Positions 1 to 11,371 of a DNA stretch of 43,832 nucleotides are shown piece after piece; positions within the stretch are counted from its first letter, which is position 1; the number at the start of each line of letters is the position of its first letter. The DNA is from Spirochaetota bacterium (GTDB lineage: Bacteria > Spirochaetota > Spirochaetia > Treponematales > Rectinemataceae). Below the pieces are notes generated by a model. The model was not told where the DNA came from, searched no databases, and saw only the letters and a list, made by a program, of their open reading frames with translations. Position numbers and translations under genes: made by a program. Location: contig JAJUIB010000020.1 of the NCBI GenBank assembly GCA_029265615.1, forward strand, positions 1 through 43,832. The letters run 5' to 3'.

Positions 1-3241
<3,241 letters not shown>

Positions 3242-3272
3242 ACCTGTTCCTTGAAAGAGAGATGGGGATGGG

Positions 3273-3328
3273 GATTGCGGCTCGATCCGAGCCGCAATCA
3301 TAGTAAGACGCTTCGTCGTTTTGTTCAA
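3273..3328 (-). promoter_or_regulatory. nifJ promoter with a perfect palindrome at the transcription start
   Basis: On the minus strand a -35 TTGAAC (3328-3323), 17-nt spacer and -10 TACTAT (3305-3300) precede nifJ. Immediately after the -10 lies a perfect inverted repeat with 12-bp arms GATTGCGGCTCG (3273-3284 and 3288-3299) and a 3-nt centre. Its place across +1 suits a repressor operator; as RNA it would also form a leader hairpin. It is not followed by a T-tract, so it is not a normal terminator for cysK. The hexamers and arms are seen directly; the function is inferred. Confidence 0.6.
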
Positions 3329-3400
3329 TATGCCGAAGAAGAAGTCGTTCAATAATGCTCGAAACGCGCCGCGCCGGGGCTAGATCTGCGCACTCCGCTG

Positions 3401-4321
3401 TTACTCGAAGAGCCAGGTGGAGAGGTAGCGTTCGCCAGTATCGCAGATCAGGGTGACGACAAGGCCCCCTGCGAATTCAGGGCGGGCGGCAACACGGAGT
3501 GCGGCCGCGACGTTGGCTCCCGCGGAAATGCCGGCGAGGATGCCCTCCTCGCGCGCAAGGCGGCGGGCGAATTCCCCAGCCTCGAGGCCGGGCACCGTCA
3601 TCACTTCGTCTGCAACTGAGCGGTCGTAAATTGGTGGCACGAAATTCGCGCCGATGCCCTGAATTTTGTGCGCGGCAGCTCGGCCTCCCGAGATGAGGGG
3701 GGATTCGGCGGGTTCCACCGCGACGACACGGAGCCCCGGCTTGAGTTCCTTGAGCCTGCCGCCCGCGCCCGACAGGGTGCCGCCCGTGCCGACGCCCGCA
3801 ACGAATGCGTCGATTTTTCCCGCTGTGTCGCGCCAGATTTCCTCCGCGGTGCCTGAGCGGTGGGCCGCGGGGTTTGCAGGATTCTCGAACTGTCGCGCGA
3901 GGATCGCTCCCGGCGTGCGCCGCGCGATCTCTGCCGCGCGGCGCACGGCGCCCGCCATACCCTCGGCCCCCGGTGTGAGTTCGAGCGTCGCGCCGAGCGC
4001 GGCAAGCAACTTCCGACGCTCGATGCTCATCGTATCGGGCATAGCGAGAACTACGTGATACCCCTTTACCGCACCGACCCAGGCGAGTGCGATGCCGGTG
4101 TTGCCGCTCGTCGCCTCGACAATGGTGCCGCCGGGCTTAAGGAGGCCGTCGCGCTCGGCCGCCTCGATAATCGAGCGGCCGACGCGGTCCTTGACGCTCG
4201 CAAGCGGATTTTTCGATTCGAGCTTGACCGCGACGCGGGCGGGCAGTCCCGCGCCGAGCCTCCGGAGATAGACCAGGGGGGTGTTCCCCACCAGGTCGAG
4301 CATGGATTCGTAGATGGGCAT
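3401..4321 (-). CDS. cysK: cysteine synthase (O-acetylserine sulfhydrylase)
   Basis: PLP enzyme that makes L-cysteine from O-acetylserine and sulfide in the cytoplasm. The 306-residue length fits the CysK/CysM family. The PLP lysine is K44 in the family motif NPLASVKDRVG; the substrate and phosphate-binding loops EATSGNTG (about 69-76) and GVGTGGTLSGAG (about 176-187) are intact. The start is the ATG at 4321: it lies 8 nt behind GGAGG, whereas an upstream in-frame start would add an unrelated ten-residue tail. It lies between the nucleoside phosphorylase and nifJ on the minus strand, with its own promoter-like region at 4335-4375. CysK is favoured over CysM by overall sequence, but cystathionine beta-synthase-like use cannot be excluded. 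Confidence 0.95.
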   Translation of the reverse strand: MPIYESMLDLVGNTPLVYLRRLGAGLPARVAVKLESKNPLASVKDRVGRSIIEAAERDGLLKPGGTIVEATSGNTGIALAWVGAVKGYHVVLAMPDTMSIERRKLLAALGATLELTPGAEGMAGAVRRAAEIARRTPGAILARQFENPANPAAHRSGTAEEIWRDTAGKIDAFVAGVGTGGTLSGAGGRLKELKPGLRVVAVEPAESPLISGGRAAAHKIQGIGANFVPPIYDRSVADEVMTVPGLEAGEFARRLAREEGILAGISAGANVAAALRVAARPEFAGGLVVTLICDTGERYLSTWLFE

Positions 4322-4334
4322 CCCGTGCCTCCGT

Positions 4335-4375
4335 GCGTGAAGTGATCGCATTTTAAGTATAGCGATCTTTCACGC
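4335..4375 (-). promoter_or_regulatory. cysK promoter region with inverted repeat flanking the -10 box
   Basis: Arms GCGTGAAGTGATCGC (4335-4349) and GCGATCTTTCACGC (4362-4375) are complementary apart from one bulge. They enclose a 12-nt AT-rich centre holding a minus-strand -10 TATACT (4361-4356). No good -35 is visible, so activation or repression by a dimeric regulator is plausible. It could instead be a terminator hairpin of the upstream nucleoside phosphorylase gene, but there is no T-tract. Confidence 0.45.
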
Positions 4376-4395
4376 GCGGTGGGACGAGGGCGAGG

Positions 4396-5169
4396 CTAGG
4401 AAAGCGCCTCCAGTGCGGCCTCGAAGATTAGCTTGAGCCCCTCCTCTGTGGTTTCCGCGTGGAACTCCGGACGCCACGCAAGCTCGGCGAGGGTGTCGCT
4501 CACGCTAAAGCAGGCGGCGATCTCCACGCCGCGGTGGGCGGCGACGGCGAAGAGTGCGGCAGCTTCCATCTCGGCGACGAGGGCGCCTCCGTCGCGGAAG
4601 CGGCGGACCTCCTCGGGTGTTTCTCGGTAAATGGCGTCGGTCGTCCATGCGGGGCCGCGGCGGTGCGCAAGCCCTTTTCGGAAGAGGGAGCACCCGAGGC
4701 GTTCGGTGAGGGCGGGGGAAGGGCGGGCGGGCTCGTCTGCGGGAAGGTAATGATAGCTCGTGCCCTCGTCGCGCAAGGCGCTGTCGCAGAGCACGAGCGA
4801 GCCGGGCGGAAGGTCGGCGACGAGGCTTCCCGCCGTACCGACGGAGATGAAGCGGCGGGATCCGAACGCGATGAGTTCCTCGAGCATGACCGCCGCGGCG
4901 GGGGCCCCGACACCGAAGTTGCCGACGACGGCGACACGCCCCCCCGTCGTTTCGAGGTAGCGGAGGTGGGGGCCGAAATAACCCTCGGCGCGGCTTACTG
5001 GTGTTTCGCGCTCTACATAGGAAAAAAGACTACGCTGGTAGGAAAGAATGACAGCCTCGGGCGCGGGGCGCGAGCCGAGCTTCCCAAGGCGCCTAATGTA
5101 GCCGATGAAGTCCTCGGGGTTAAAAAAGGGCGTATAGCGGTATTTGTCGATCGTGAGGGGGACAGGCAT
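4396..5169 (-). CDS. nucleoside phosphorylase (uridine/purine phosphorylase superfamily)
   Basis: A 257-residue cytoplasmic protein of the PNP/UDP phosphorylase superfamily, which splits nucleosides with phosphate into base and ribose-1-phosphate in salvage. Seen in sequence: a phosphate/ribose-binding core with VGNFGVGAP (about 82-90) and the glycine-rich strand-loop SVGTAGSL (about 107-114), then the ribose-binding glutamate region EMEAAALF (about 201-208) and a late SVSDTLAE loop. The EMEAAALF form is typical of uridine and purine phosphorylases, so substrate cannot be fixed. ATG at 5169 is preceded by GAGAGG. It is divergent from the chemoreceptor gene. Confidence 0.8.
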   Translation of the reverse strand: MPVPLTIDKYRYTPFFNPEDFIGYIRRLGKLGSRPAPEAVILSYQRSLFSYVERETPVSRAEGYFGPHLRYLETTGGRVAVVGNFGVGAPAAAVMLEELIAFGSRRFISVGTAGSLVADLPPGSLVLCDSALRDEGTSYHYLPADEPARPSPALTERLGCSLFRKGLAHRRGPAWTTDAIYRETPEEVRRFRDGGALVAEMEAAALFAVAAHRGVEIAACFSVSDTLAELAWRPEFHAETTEEGLKLIFEAALEALS

Positions 5170-5227
5170 GGCATTCCTCTCTCGGGCAGAATCGGCTGCA
5201 ATCCGCAGGCGTTTCGCTTGCGCCTAC

Positions 5228-5256
5228 ATAGTAGCGTGTTCGGGCGCTTTGGTCAC
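5228..5256 (-). promoter_or_regulatory. predicted promoter of the nucleoside phosphorylase gene
   Basis: Minus-strand -35 GTGACC (5256-5251), 17-nt spacer, -10 TACTAT (5233-5228), about 60 bp upstream of the ATG at 5169. Only a moderate -35 match. Confidence 0.4.
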
Positions 5257-5297
5257 CCGGCGGGGGCGGAATCGCGGGCGATGGAGCCCATTATGAT

Positions 5298-5326
5298 TTT
5301 ACAAAGTGTCCGCTTGTGTCTATGAT
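5298..5326 (+). promoter_or_regulatory. predicted sigma70-type promoter of the chemoreceptor-nfnAB operon
   Basis: TTTACA (5298-5303), 17-nt spacer, TATGAT (5321-5326), ending about 60 bp before the chemoreceptor start. No flagellar sigma28-type GCCGATAA box was seen, although one might be expected for a chemotaxis gene. Confidence 0.5.
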
Positions 5327-5387
5327 AGAGGCGCCAAAGCCCTCTCAAGCGGGGCGGAGGCACGCACAGCACCGGGAGGTTCGTCCC

Positions 5388-7286
5388 ATGAAGGGATTCC
5401 GCGCCAAGGCCGTCTGGTCGATGTTCTTCGTTTCCTTCCTCGCAGTGTACGCTCTGCAGCTGTACCGGGCGCTCTTTATCGAGCGGGATATCGGAGCACT
5501 CCTGTCGTACATGCCCATTTTTACGGCGATCGTGGTCGTCCTTGAGGCGGTCTCCTGTTTCGCCCTTTTTCGCCTTCTCAAGCCACTTGCGGATGCAGAT
5601 GCCCTTCTTTCGCGGGGGGAGGAGCCCGACGCGGGTTTGCGTGCCGCAGCCTATGCCGTGCAGGGGCGGGCCACGATACTCATTCTCGCCTTCATTAGCG
5701 CGGCCTTTGTGGTCGGCCCCGCCATCGGCATACTTGCGGATCGGCTGTCCCGTGGTACGGGGCACGGGGCGCTTTTTGTCGCAAAGATGCTCGCCGTTTT
5801 CGCCTCCGGAGGCCTCATGGCGGCCGTGCAATCCATCGTCCTTGTCGAGGAGGCAATCCGGCCCGCAATGACGCGGCTCGATTTCACCCGCGTGCCCGAC
5901 GGGGCGCGCGACATGCGGTTCGGCCGCCGGTTGGTCCTCGCTTCCGCTGCAAGTTCCTTGCTCATGGCGGTTCTGCTCGGTGTCGGCGGCTTGGCGGCGA
6001 TAGAGAGCTCTGCCTCGGGCGGGCTCTCGACGGGCACATTTACGCTCAAGGCGGGGCTCCTTGCCCTCGCGATTGGCGCCTGGGCGTTCAGCCTCTTCGC
6101 CAGCATGGGGAAGAGTCTGGGGCGGCAGGCAGAGACGCTCGAAGAGCGGCTCGGCGACATTCTCCGCGGGGGAGGGGACCTTGCAAAGCGCGTGCCTGTC
6201 GTCCGGAACGACGAGCTCGGGCGACTTGCGGCGCGGCTCAACCACTTTCTCGACGTCGTCGAGGCCACCTTGCGCAAGGTGCGCGAGCTTTCCGACCGGG
6301 TGCAGGCAGGCGCACTCGAACTCGCCGAATCCGCAGACCACGCGGGGAGCGCAGTCGGCGCCCTTGACGGGAATATTGCGGCAATGCGCGGAGCCGCCGA
6401 ACGCCAATCCGAGGCGGTGGCTGCCTCGAGCGCGGAAATCGAGCGAATGCTCCGCTCCATCGATCTGGTCGCCGATCGTGTCGGCGAGCAGGCGAGCGCT
6501 GTTGAACAGAGCGGCGCGGCGGTGAGTGAGATGGTCGCGAATATTGCCTCGGTGTCGCGGCTATCCTCACAGGCTGACGAGATAGCGGGCAAGCTCGCCG
6601 CGGCGAGCGCGGAGGGCGGCGAGGCGCTCAAAGCCTCGCTTGCCTCGATCGCCGAGATCGAAGCGGCCTCCAAGTCGGTGAAGGAGATTATCGGCGTCAT
6701 TTCGAAGATCGCGGCTCAGACCAATCTTCTTGCGATGAACGCCGCAATTGAGGCGGCTCACGCGGGCGACGCCGGCGCCGGGTTTGCGGTGGTCGCCGAC
6801 GAAGTGCGCGGCCTCGCGGAATCCGCCTCGCGGAGCGCGAAAGAGATCGTCGGCCTCATCCAGGGTATGAACCAGAAGATCGAGCGGGGCGCTGGCCTCG
6901 CCGATCGCGCGGGGGCGGCGTTCGGCCGCATCTCCGAGGGGGTTTCCGAAACGGGCAACCTTGTCCGCACCATCGCCTCGTCGATGAGCGAGCAGCAAAG
7001 CGGAGCGGAGGAGATACTGAAGAGCGTCAACGCGCTCACCGACGCGACACAGGGCATCCGCACGCTCGCGGAAGAGCAGCGCACCGAGTCGCGCGCGATG
7101 GAGGAGGCGATGCGGCGCATCGTCGCCGCCTCCGAAGAGATTGTGGAGGCGGTGCAGGAGGGGGCGGGAGCGACCCAGTCTCTCGGTCGCGTCGTCGGTC
7201 TTGTCGGCGAGGCCGCCTCGCGGAACCGCGGTCTGGTCGACGGCCTTGAATCTGCGGTCGGCCAATTTAAGTTCGGGGGAAAGTGA
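5388..7286 (+). CDS. methyl-accepting chemotaxis protein with six predicted TM segments
   Basis: Signal-transducing chemoreceptor of 632 residues acting in the inner membrane on CheA/CheW. Six hydrophobic segments (about 9-29, 38-65, 95-118, 129-152, 181-205, 219-240) are joined by short loops, so there is no periplasmic ligand domain. A HAMP-like region (about 240-290) leads to a long coiled coil with the conserved hairpin tip [17 protein letters not shown] (443-459) and [14 protein letters not shown] (465-478). No C-terminal NWETF-like CheR tether is present. The start at 5388 has GGGAGG 8 nt upstream; a further in-frame start at 5316 lies inside the predicted promoter. Its TGA overlaps the nfnA ATG (TGATG), so it is the first gene of an operon with nfnAB. 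The membrane-embedded sensor suggests energy or redox sensing, which is inference. Confidence 0.93.
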   Translation: MKGFRAKAVWSMFFVSFLAVYALQLYRALFIERDIGALLSYMPIFTAIVVVLEAVSCFALFRLLKPLADADALLSRGEEPDAGLRAAAYAVQGRATILILAFISAAFVVGPAIGILADRLSRGTGHGALFVAKMLAVFASGGLMAAVQSIVLVEEAIRPAMTRLDFTRVPDGARDMRFGRRLVLASAASSLLMAVLLGVGGLAAIESSASGGLSTGTFTLKAGLLALAIGAWAFSLFASMGKSLGRQAETLEERLGDILRGGGDLAKRVPVVRNDELGRLAARLNHFLDVVEATLRKVRELSDRVQAGALELAESADHAGSAVGALDGNIAAMRGAAERQSEAVAASSAEIERMLRSIDLVADRVGEQASAVEQSGAAVSEMVANIASVSRLSSQADEIAGKLAAASAEGGEALKASLASIAEIEAASKSVKEIIGVISKIAAQTNLLAMNAAIEAAHAGDAGAGFAVVADEVRGLAESASRSAKEIVGLIQGMNQKIERGAGLADRAGAAFGRISEGVSETGNLVRTIASSMSEQQSGAEEILKSVNALTDATQGIRTLAEEQRTESRAMEEAMRRIVAASEEIVEAVQEGAGATQSLGRVVGLVGEAASRNRGLVDGLESAVGQFKFGGK

Positions 7287-8179
7287 TGGCACGGATACTT
7301 TCGAAGCGGCGCCTTTCCGAGGAGGTTTTCCGCGTGGAGGTCGAGGCGCCGCATGTCGCACGCGAACGCAAGGCGGGCCAGTTCGTCATCGTCCAGGTCG
7401 ATGCCGATTTTGGCGAGCGCATCCCGCTGACGATTGCGGATGCAGACCCCACGCGGGGCGCGGTGACGCTGATTTTCCAAACCGTCGGCGCAAGCACGCA
7501 CGCCCTCGCGCGCAAGGAACCCGGCGACGAGATCGTTCTTCTCGGTCCACTCGGCAATCCCACCCACATCGAGCGCTTTGGTTGGACGGTTTGCGTCGGC
7601 GGCGGAATAGGACTCGCGCCACTTCATCCGATCGCCCAGGCGCTCAAGGCGGCCGGGAACCGTTTAAGTCTTATCTCTGGCGCCCGGACGGCCGGACTCC
7701 TCATCATGCAGGAGGAACTTGGCGCAATCGCCGACGAGCACATCATCGTCACCGACGACGGCTCGACTGGGCGGAAGGCACTGGTCACGGAGCCTCTCGT
7801 CGAGCTCTGTCGGCGCGATCCCAAGCCGGATCTCGTCGTCGCTGTCGGCCCGCCCATCATGATGAAATTCTGTGCCGAAGCGACGCGGCCCTTCGGCGTA
7901 AAGACGCTCGTGTCGCTCAACACGATCATGATCGACGGAACGGGCATGTGCGGCGGCTGCCGTGTTTCCGTCGGCGGCGAGACAAAGTTCGTCTGCGTCG
8001 ACGGACCCGAATTCGACGGCCACCTCGTTGACTGGGATGGAATGATGAGCCGCTTGCGTTCCTACAAAGCGATCGAGGACGAGGCGCATAGGGCCTGTCA
8101 CCTCCGCGAAGAAGCCGAGCGTCTTGCTGCCGAGGAACGCGCCGCCGTTCTCGGGAAGGACAGGGAGGGTGGGCGATGA
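7286..8179 (+). CDS. nfnA: NfnA: NADH-dependent reduced ferredoxin:NADP+ oxidoreductase, FAD/[2Fe-2S] subunit
   Basis: A 297-residue ferredoxin-NADP reductase-like subunit (also annotated sulfide dehydrogenase SudB). Visible: FAD-binding RIPLTIAD (45-52), NAD-binding CVGGGIGLAPLHPI (103-116), and a C-terminal [2Fe-2S] site with Cys222, Cys225 and Cys237 preceded by Asp217, the Asp-plus-three-Cys arrangement known for Nfn. The adjacent nfnB makes the heterodimer that bifurcates electrons between NADPH, ferredoxin and NAD+. Start: the ATG at 7286 overlaps the chemoreceptor stop and follows GGGGGA. Its end overlaps nfnB by ATGA, so the three genes are translationally coupled. Together with NifJ in this window it fits ferredoxin-based anaerobic metabolism. 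Confidence 0.9.
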   Translation: MARILSKRRLSEEVFRVEVEAPHVARERKAGQFVIVQVDADFGERIPLTIADADPTRGAVTLIFQTVGASTHALARKEPGDEIVLLGPLGNPTHIERFGWTVCVGGGIGLAPLHPIAQALKAAGNRLSLISGARTAGLLIMQEELGAIADEHIIVTDDGSTGRKALVTEPLVELCRRDPKPDLVVAVGPPIMMKFCAEATRPFGVKTLVSLNTIMIDGTGMCGGCRVSVGGETKFVCVDGPEFDGHLVDWDGMMSRLRSYKAIEDEAHRACHLREEAERLAAEERAAVLGKDREGGR

Positions 8180-9663
8180 ACGATATCGACTTCGCGCGTC
8201 AGGCGGAGACGGAGCTTGCGCGGATCACCGCGATTAGGCTCTCGGGACGCGACCTTTCGCCGCGGGAGCGCCTTGCCATTCCTGCGCAGGACATGCCCTG
8301 CCAAGAGCCCGCCGTTCGTGCGGCCAATATGCTCGAGGTGGCTGAGGGCTACACCGAGGCGCAGGCGCGCCTCGAGGCGGAGCGTTGCCTTAATTGCCGC
8401 AATGCCCCCTGTGTGGCGGGCTGTCCGGTCGGCGTCGACATTCCGGGCTTTATCGCCAAGATACGCGAGGGCGACTTTGCGGAGGCGGCGCGGGTCATCA
8501 AACGCACAAACCTCCTTCCTGCCATTTGTGGCCGGGTCTGTCCCCAAGAGAAGCAGTGCCAGGCGCCCTGCACCGTCGGCAAGTCCCTCGGCTCCGTGGA
8601 AAAAGCCGTTCAGATCGGGCGGCTCGAACGGTATGTCGCAGATCGCGAACGTGCCTCAGGCGCCTGCTCGCTCCCCTCGGCGCCGCGCTCAAGCGGACAC
8701 CGCGTTGCCATAGTCGGTTCGGGGCCTGCGGGGCTTACCTGCGCCGCCGATCTTCGCCGCGAGGGGCACGAGGTGGTCGTGTACGAAGCCTTCCAGAAGG
8801 AGGGCGGTGTGATGGTCTACGGCATTCCCGAATTTCGCCTCCCGAAGGAGCTTGTCCGCCAAGAGGCAGCAGGACTTGGCTCGATGGGCGTGCGGTTCGA
8901 ACTCAACTTTCTCGTCGGCCGCACGAGGGCTCTCAAGGCCCTTCTTGCGGAGGACCGATTTGACGCCGTCTTTATCGGCACCGGCGCCGGACTTCCCAAG
9001 TTCATGGACATCCCGGGGGAAAACCTCGTCGGGGTTTTCAGCGCCAACGAGTATCTGACGCGTGCAAATCTCATGCGCGCCTATGACCGGCTGCGCGCGG
9101 CGACACCCATTTATCCGAGCCGCCGCGTGGCGGTGCTCGGCGGCGGCAATGTCGCGATGGATGCGGCGCGCATGGCGCTCCGTCTCGGCGCGGAGGAGGT
9201 GCGTGTCCTCTACCGTCGCACCCGCGAAGAGATGCCCGCCCGCGCCGAAGAAGTTGTCCACGCGATGGAGGAGGGCGTTGCCTTCGACTTCCTGTCGAGT
9301 CCCACACGCGTGATCGCAGGCGATGACGGGCGCGCCGCGGCGCTCGAAGTGCTGTCGTACGAGCTTGGGGAGCCTGATGCCTCAGGGCGCAGGAGCCCCG
9401 TGCCGATTCGCGGAAGCGAACGTGTCGTTCCTTTTGACACGGTCATTGTCGCCGTTGGCAACGAATCGAATCCCCTCCTCGCGCGGACGACGCCGGAGCT
9501 CAAAGTCGACAGGAAGGGGCATATTCTCGTGGATGAACGGCAGAAGACAAGCATCGACCGCGTGTATGCAGGCGGCGACATTGTTCTTGGCGCGGCGACG
9601 GTCATTCTTGCCATGGGCGAGGGGAGGCGAGCCGCCGCCGCGATCAACGAAGTTCTGCAGTAG
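8176..9663 (+). CDS. nfnB: NfnB: NADPH-binding flavoprotein with two [4Fe-4S] clusters (GltD-like)
   Basis: A 495-residue protein often annotated as homotetrameric glutamate synthase or glutamate synthase small subunit. An N-terminal double-cluster domain carries Cys71, 74, 79, 83 and Cys118, 122, 128, 132; then comes an FAD-binding Rossmann fold VAIVGSGPAGLTCAADL (177-193), an NADPH-binding fold VAVLGGGNVAMDAARMAL (318-335) and the C-terminal FAD contact YAGGDIVLGAATVI (464-477). No large glutamate synthase subunit lies nearby and nfnA is coupled directly upstream (ATGA overlap, SD AGGGAGG), so the NfnAB role is preferred over glutamate synthesis. A hairpin at 9689-9722 ends the operon. Confidence 0.9.
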   Translation: MNDIDFARQAETELARITAIRLSGRDLSPRERLAIPAQDMPCQEPAVRAANMLEVAEGYTEAQARLEAERCLNCRNAPCVAGCPVGVDIPGFIAKIREGDFAEAARVIKRTNLLPAICGRVCPQEKQCQAPCTVGKSLGSVEKAVQIGRLERYVADRERASGACSLPSAPRSSGHRVAIVGSGPAGLTCAADLRREGHEVVVYEAFQKEGGVMVYGIPEFRLPKELVRQEAAGLGSMGVRFELNFLVGRTRALKALLAEDRFDAVFIGTGAGLPKFMDIPGENLVGVFSANEYLTRANLMRAYDRLRAATPIYPSRRVAVLGGGNVAMDAARMALRLGAEEVRVLYRRTREEMPARAEEVVHAMEEGVAFDFLSSPTRVIAGDDGRAAALEVLSYELGEPDASGRRSPVPIRGSERVVPFDTVIVAVGNESNPLLARTTPELKVDRKGHILVDERQKTSIDRVYAGGDIVLGAATVILAMGEGRRAAAAINEVLQ

Positions 9664-9688
9664 GAGGGGCTGAAGGCGAATTGGGTGC

Positions 9689-9722
9689 AGGCATCAAGAC
9701 GCTGAGAGGCACCTTGATGCCT
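9689..9722 (+). terminator. hairpin after nfnB
   Basis: Perfect 10-bp arms AGGCATCAAG (9689-9698) and CTTGATGCCT (9713-9722), 14-nt loop, 25 nt behind the nfnB stop. There is no T-run after it, so it may be a weak or factor-assisted terminator or a 3'-end stabiliser. Confidence 0.5.
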
Positions 9723-9751
9723 TGCCTTGCGCGTGCCATCCGGGTGATAAT
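9722..9751 (+). promoter_or_regulatory. predicted promoter of the exported TPR gene
   Basis: TTGCCT (9722-9727), 18-nt spacer, GATAAT (9746-9751), about 35 bp before the ATG at 9787. It starts on the last base of the preceding hairpin. Confidence 0.4.
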
Positions 9752-9786
9752 GCGGCGCAAGCACTACCTTAGATTCGGAGAACTGC

Positions 9787-10458
9787 ATGCGCCGCATCGC
9801 TCTTCCTCTTTTCCTGTTTCTCGCTTTGATTGCCTTGATTCCGCTCGCAGCACAGACCAAGCCCGATGCGCTCCTCCTGTACCGCCAGGGCCGCGAGCTT
9901 GAGACCGCCGGCAAGACCGCCGAGGCGCAGGCGAAGTATAGCGAGTCCGTCGCCATCTGCGATGCCGAGCTCGCCACCGATGCGCGGCGTATGGACGCCT
10001 ATGCCGTAAAGTGCTGGAGCCTCTTCCGCCTCGGCCGCCACGCCGAGGTCATCGCCACCGGACAGTCGGCCTTGAAGCTCCAATTTGACGCGCGCATCGC
10101 CGAGGCAATGGGTGAGTCATACTATTTCTTGGGGCAGATGAACGAGTGCCTTCGCTACCTCGGCAAGTACATCGAAAGTGTCCCCGATACGGCGGACCGC
10201 GTCCCGACCGCGTATTTTTTCATGGGCGAGGCCTATCTCCGCCTCAAAAAGTACTCGCATGCGGACATAGCGTATTCGACCGCCGTCGCAAAGGAGCCAT
10301 CCATGCCGCGGTGGTGGTATCGCCTGGGGCAGACCTGCGAGCTTTTGGGCGAGTGGAAGCGCGCCTACGATGCCTACTCCAAGGCTCTGTCGCTCAGCCC
10401 GGCGATGGCTGAAGCGCTCGCCGCTCGCGACCGCGTAAAGCCGCAGGCGGGGCTTTAA
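9787..10458 (+). CDS. exported tetratricopeptide-repeat protein
   Basis: A 223-residue protein with an N-terminal signal peptide (positive MRR, hydrophobic core to about residue 21, cleavage near ALIPLAAQ). The mature part consists of TPR-like helical pairs: YRQGRELETAGKTAEAQAKY, a unit around YFLGQMNECLRYLGKYIE, a unit from AYFFMGEAYLRLKKYSHADI, and YRLGQTCELLGEWKRAYDAY, a canonical TPR. Such proteins are usually periplasmic scaffolds. Start: the ATG at 9787 with GGAG 9 nt upstream. It is a single gene, convergent with the pseudouridine synthase gene. No enzyme motif is visible and partners are unknown. Confidence 0.8.
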   Translation: MRRIALPLFLFLALIALIPLAAQTKPDALLLYRQGRELETAGKTAEAQAKYSESVAICDAELATDARRMDAYAVKCWSLFRLGRHAEVIATGQSALKLQFDARIAEAMGESYYFLGQMNECLRYLGKYIESVPDTADRVPTAYFFMGEAYLRLKKYSHADIAYSTAVAKEPSMPRWWYRLGQTCELLGEWKRAYDAYSKALSLSPAMAEALAARDRVKPQAGL

Positions 10459-10492
10459 GCAAACCGCTCCTACGTGCGGGCCGAGCTTGCGC

Positions 10493-11200
10493 TTATCGGG
10501 TGATCTCGGCCTGCCAGAGCGGCTCGGAAGGTGGAAAGGGCGCCACGATTTCGAGCAGCTTTCGCGTGCGCGGCTGCACAAAGGAAAGCCGGCGGGCGTG
10601 GAGCATCACAAGTCCGTTCGGATTGGTTCGCCGCGCGCCATACTTTATATCGCCTTTGATCGGACAGCCCGCGCATGCAAGTTGCGCGCGGATTTGGTGA
10701 TGCTTTCCGGTGACGAGGTGCACGACGACAAACCAGTAGCGTTCCGAATGCCCTAAAAGCGTGTAATCGAGGATTCCGACTTCCGTCGCGACGCGGCGCC
10801 TTGCATCCTCCGTCTCCGAGGCCCGGGGAAATGCGCGCACCAGATTTTTGCGTTTGTCCCAGACGAGCCTGTTCTCGAGGCGTCCGCTTTCGGGCACAGG
10901 AGCGCGCTCGACGCAGGCAACGTACTCTTTGTCGATCCTGCGTGCGCGGAAATCTGCGGCAAGTGTCTCGAGGGCGCGGTGCGTCTTTGCAAAAATGACG
11001 GCGCCGCTTGCGCGCCGGTCGATGCGGTGTACGGCTTCGAGAAACGGTTCCGGCTGGGAGCCTTGCCGGGACGCGCATTCTTTTTTGAGGAGTTCTTGAA
11101 GCGAGGCGTCGCCGCTTTTTTCAGGCTGCACGGGAATCGGTGCAAGCTTATTCGCGACGAGTATGTCCTCATCTTCGTAGAGAATCGTATAGCCATCCAT
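10493..11200 (-). CDS. RluA-family 23S/tRNA pseudouridine synthase
   Basis: Converts uridine to pseudouridine in structured RNA. The 235-residue protein has the family motif HRIDRRASG with catalytic Asp61, a central YVACVE strand, and the C-terminal TGKHHQIRAQLA motif. No N-terminal S4 domain is present, so it is the short RluA/TruC-like form; the exact target base cannot be told. ATG at 11200 follows GAGGAG. It is convergent with the TPR gene (34-nt gap) and divergent from the accessory gene at 11372. Confidence 0.9.
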   Translation of the reverse strand: MDGYTILYEDEDILVANKLAPIPVQPEKSGDASLQELLKKECASRQGSQPEPFLEAVHRIDRRASGAVIFAKTHRALETLAADFRARRIDKEYVACVERAPVPESGRLENRLVWDKRKNLVRAFPRASETEDARRRVATEVGILDYTLLGHSERYWFVVVHLVTGKHHQIRAQLACAGCPIKGDIKYGARRTNPNGLVMLHARRLSFVQPRTRKLLEIVAPFPPSEPLWQAEITR

Positions 11201-11371
11201 CTAAAACTCCTCACATTACCGCTACGAGCCTAGCACGAAGGCTCCAGGTGCGGATAGGCGCACAAGAACCGGCACCAAAGGTCCGTAACCGGAGGTAGCA
11301 GTCGAATTTCCCGTCTATACCTCAATCATAAGGCCTTCCCTGGGCGCGTTGAGCCACAGAGGAGGCACATC

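Noticed and set aside
8176-9663. Glutamate synthase small subunit (GltD)
   Set aside because: No GltB large subunit nearby and direct coupling to nfnA; NfnB is the better reading.
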